Both the position numbers and the translations under genes were made by a program. 6,604 nt of DNA from NCBI GenBank assembly GCA_000715855.1, contig KL571323.1, forward strand, positions 88,488 through 95,091. The letters are read 5' to 3'. Shown here piece after piece: positions 5,942 to 6,604 of this stretch. Source of the stretch: Actinoplanes liguriensis (GTDB lineage: Bacteria; Actinomycetota; Actinomycetes; Mycobacteriales; Micromonosporaceae). Under the pieces are notes generated by a model that saw only the letters and a list, made by a program, of their open reading frames with translations, did no database searches and had not been told where the DNA came from. The stretch's first letter is position 1, and every line of letters begins with the position of its first letter.

Positions 5942-5994
5942 GGCTGGTTCTGACCGTGGTTATGCGGCACGAATAACCACGGTCAGAACCAGCC
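5942..5994. repeat. 53-nt palindromic hairpin element, copy 2
   Basis: The arms 5942-5963 and 5973-5994 are perfectly complementary over 22 bp and close a 9-nt loop GCGGCACGA (5964-5972). It has the same length, orientation and loop as copy 1 at 2525-2577, with one loop change (C for A). Stem changes relative to copy 1 at arm positions 8, 11 and 17 are each matched on the opposite arm, so pairing is kept. Copy 2 also repairs the T-T mismatch of copy 1. It begins 11 nt beyond the stop of the minus-strand membrane-protein gene and lies between two convergent genes, a place where a terminator is expected. No U-tract follows on either strand. Confidence 0.88.
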
Positions 5995-6005
5995 ACCCGA
6001 GCGAG

Positions 6006-6604
6006 TCAGGCGCGCGCCCGGCCCAGGTCGGTCAGACGGTTCTGCAGGATCGTGGCCTGGCCGGCGGTGAGCCCACCCTCGCTCAGCCGCTGACGGACCT
6101 TCTTGCGCAGCAGCTCCACCTGCCGGCGGATGTCCGGATCGTCCTGGACGGCCAGCTGGCCGAGGATGTTCCGGAAGTCCTGGGCGACGTCCGGCCGGAT
6201 GTCGCCGGACTCCTCGCCCTTCTCGATCGCGGTCTGCACCCGTCCCAGCGCCACGTCCAGGGTCAGCGTCTCCGCCGGTGACGTCGTCGTGCGTTTCGGC
6301 GCCGGCGCCGACGAGACCGGGGCCGCGGTTGTCGGGACGAGGCTGACCGGCGCGTCCGACGGGACCACCGGGGGCGGGGCGGCGAGGTCGTCGCCGGACT
6401 GGGTGACCACGTGCACCAGGGCCAGGAACGCGATTGCCGTCGCACCGAGCCCCGCGCCGATCGCGATCTTCCGGCTGCGGGTGGCCCGGGCCTGCAGGCC
6501 GACGGTCGGGACACGGGCCTGGCCGGCCGGGCGCGCCCCGGGCAGCGGGACGGTCGGCGCCTTCTTGTCCTCGGACGGGGCGAGCTCGGCGAGCGTCTTC
6601 CACG
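6006..6604 (-). CDS. C-terminal part of a single-pass membrane protein, possibly a Ser/Thr protein kinase tail (5' end outside window)
   Basis: The frame is open from the right edge (first full codon at 6602) to TGA at 6008-6006. A GTG at 6416 is possible as a start but would cut a membrane helix in two, so the coding region surely continues upstream. Order of parts: WKTLAELAPSEDKK and a Pro/Ala/Arg-rich stretch ending in ATRSRK (cytoplasmic side by the positive-inside rule); one hydrophobic helix IAIGAGLGATAIAFLALVHVV; a Pro/Ser/Thr/Ala-rich linker (about 35 residues); and a charged helical C-terminal domain with DVALGRVQTAIEKGEESGDI, DIRRQVELLRKKVRQRLSEGG and LTAGQATILQNRLTDLGRA. The layout and the last domain resemble the extracytoplasmic tails of actinobacterial Ser/Thr kinases, but no kinase domain is in the window, so this is tentative. 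It converges on the intact lacI, separated by palindrome copy 2. Confidence 0.75.
   Translation of the reverse strand, partial: WKTLAELAPSEDKKAPTVPLPGARPAGQARVPTVGLQARATRSRKIAIGAGLGATAIAFLALVHVVTQSGDDLAAPPPVVPSDAPVSLVPTTAAPVSSAPAPKRTTTSPAETLTLDVALGRVQTAIEKGEESGDIRPDVAQDFRNILGQLAVQDDPDIRRQVELLRKKVRQRLSEGGLTAGQATILQNRLTDLGRARA

Noticed and set aside
2525..5994. Composite transposon bounded by the palindromes
   Set aside because: No transposase or integrase gene lies between or beside them and no target-site duplication is visible; the genes inside have ordinary chromosomal character.

Overview
This is GC-rich, densely coding actinobacterial DNA. The codon usage, a Ser/Thr-kinase-like membrane tail, several LacI/AraC regulators and intergenic GC hairpins without U-tracts would suit a Micromonosporaceae (Actinoplanes-like) chromosome. 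That assignment is inference; no marker gene fixes the genus.

Layout, left to right. (1) Bases 1-1285, + strand: the 3' part of an unrecognised gene. It encodes a low-complexity Asn-Gly-Thr linker, two copies of a roughly 80-residue module sharing FVNDYV...PW..LLP, and a basic C-terminal segment that may be DNA-binding. (2) 1301-1336: a strong hairpin terminator that could serve this gene and the convergent gene facing it. (3) 1399-2405, - strand: a LacI-family repressor gene broken by one missing base near 2032; adding one base restores a normal 335-residue protein. (4) 2525-2577: a 53-nt near-perfect palindrome. (5) 3636-2629, - strand: a complete type I glyceraldehyde-3-phosphate dehydrogenase, preceded 25 nt upstream on the same strand by (6) 4636-3662, a GlxA/FtrA-like regulator (DJ-1/PfpI domain plus AraC HTH). 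These two are probably one operon. (7) 4637-4824: a divergent promoter region with a LacI-type palindromic operator, a TAGAAT -10 box and a hairpin that places the ribosome binding site in its loop. (8) 4825-5835, + strand: an intact LacI-family repressor. (9) 5942-5994: a second copy of the 53-nt palindrome. (10) 6604-6006, - strand: the C-terminal part of a single-pass membrane protein, possibly a Ser/Thr kinase, running off the right edge.

The central block (gap, araC-like, lacI) looks like a small carbon-metabolism control module: an isolated GAPDH without pgk or tpiA beside it, cotranscribed with one regulator and divergent from another. No transporter or sugar hydrolase is present, so the inducers are unknown.

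The most unusual signal is the pair of 53-nt palindromes. They lie about 3.4 kb apart in the same orientation, share an almost invariant 9-nt loop (GMGGCACGA), and differ in the stems at three positions where both arms have changed together. Each lies just 3' of a minus-strand gene. They look like two members of a dispersed hairpin family, acting as an RNA terminator/processing element or as a REP/MITE-like mobile palindrome.
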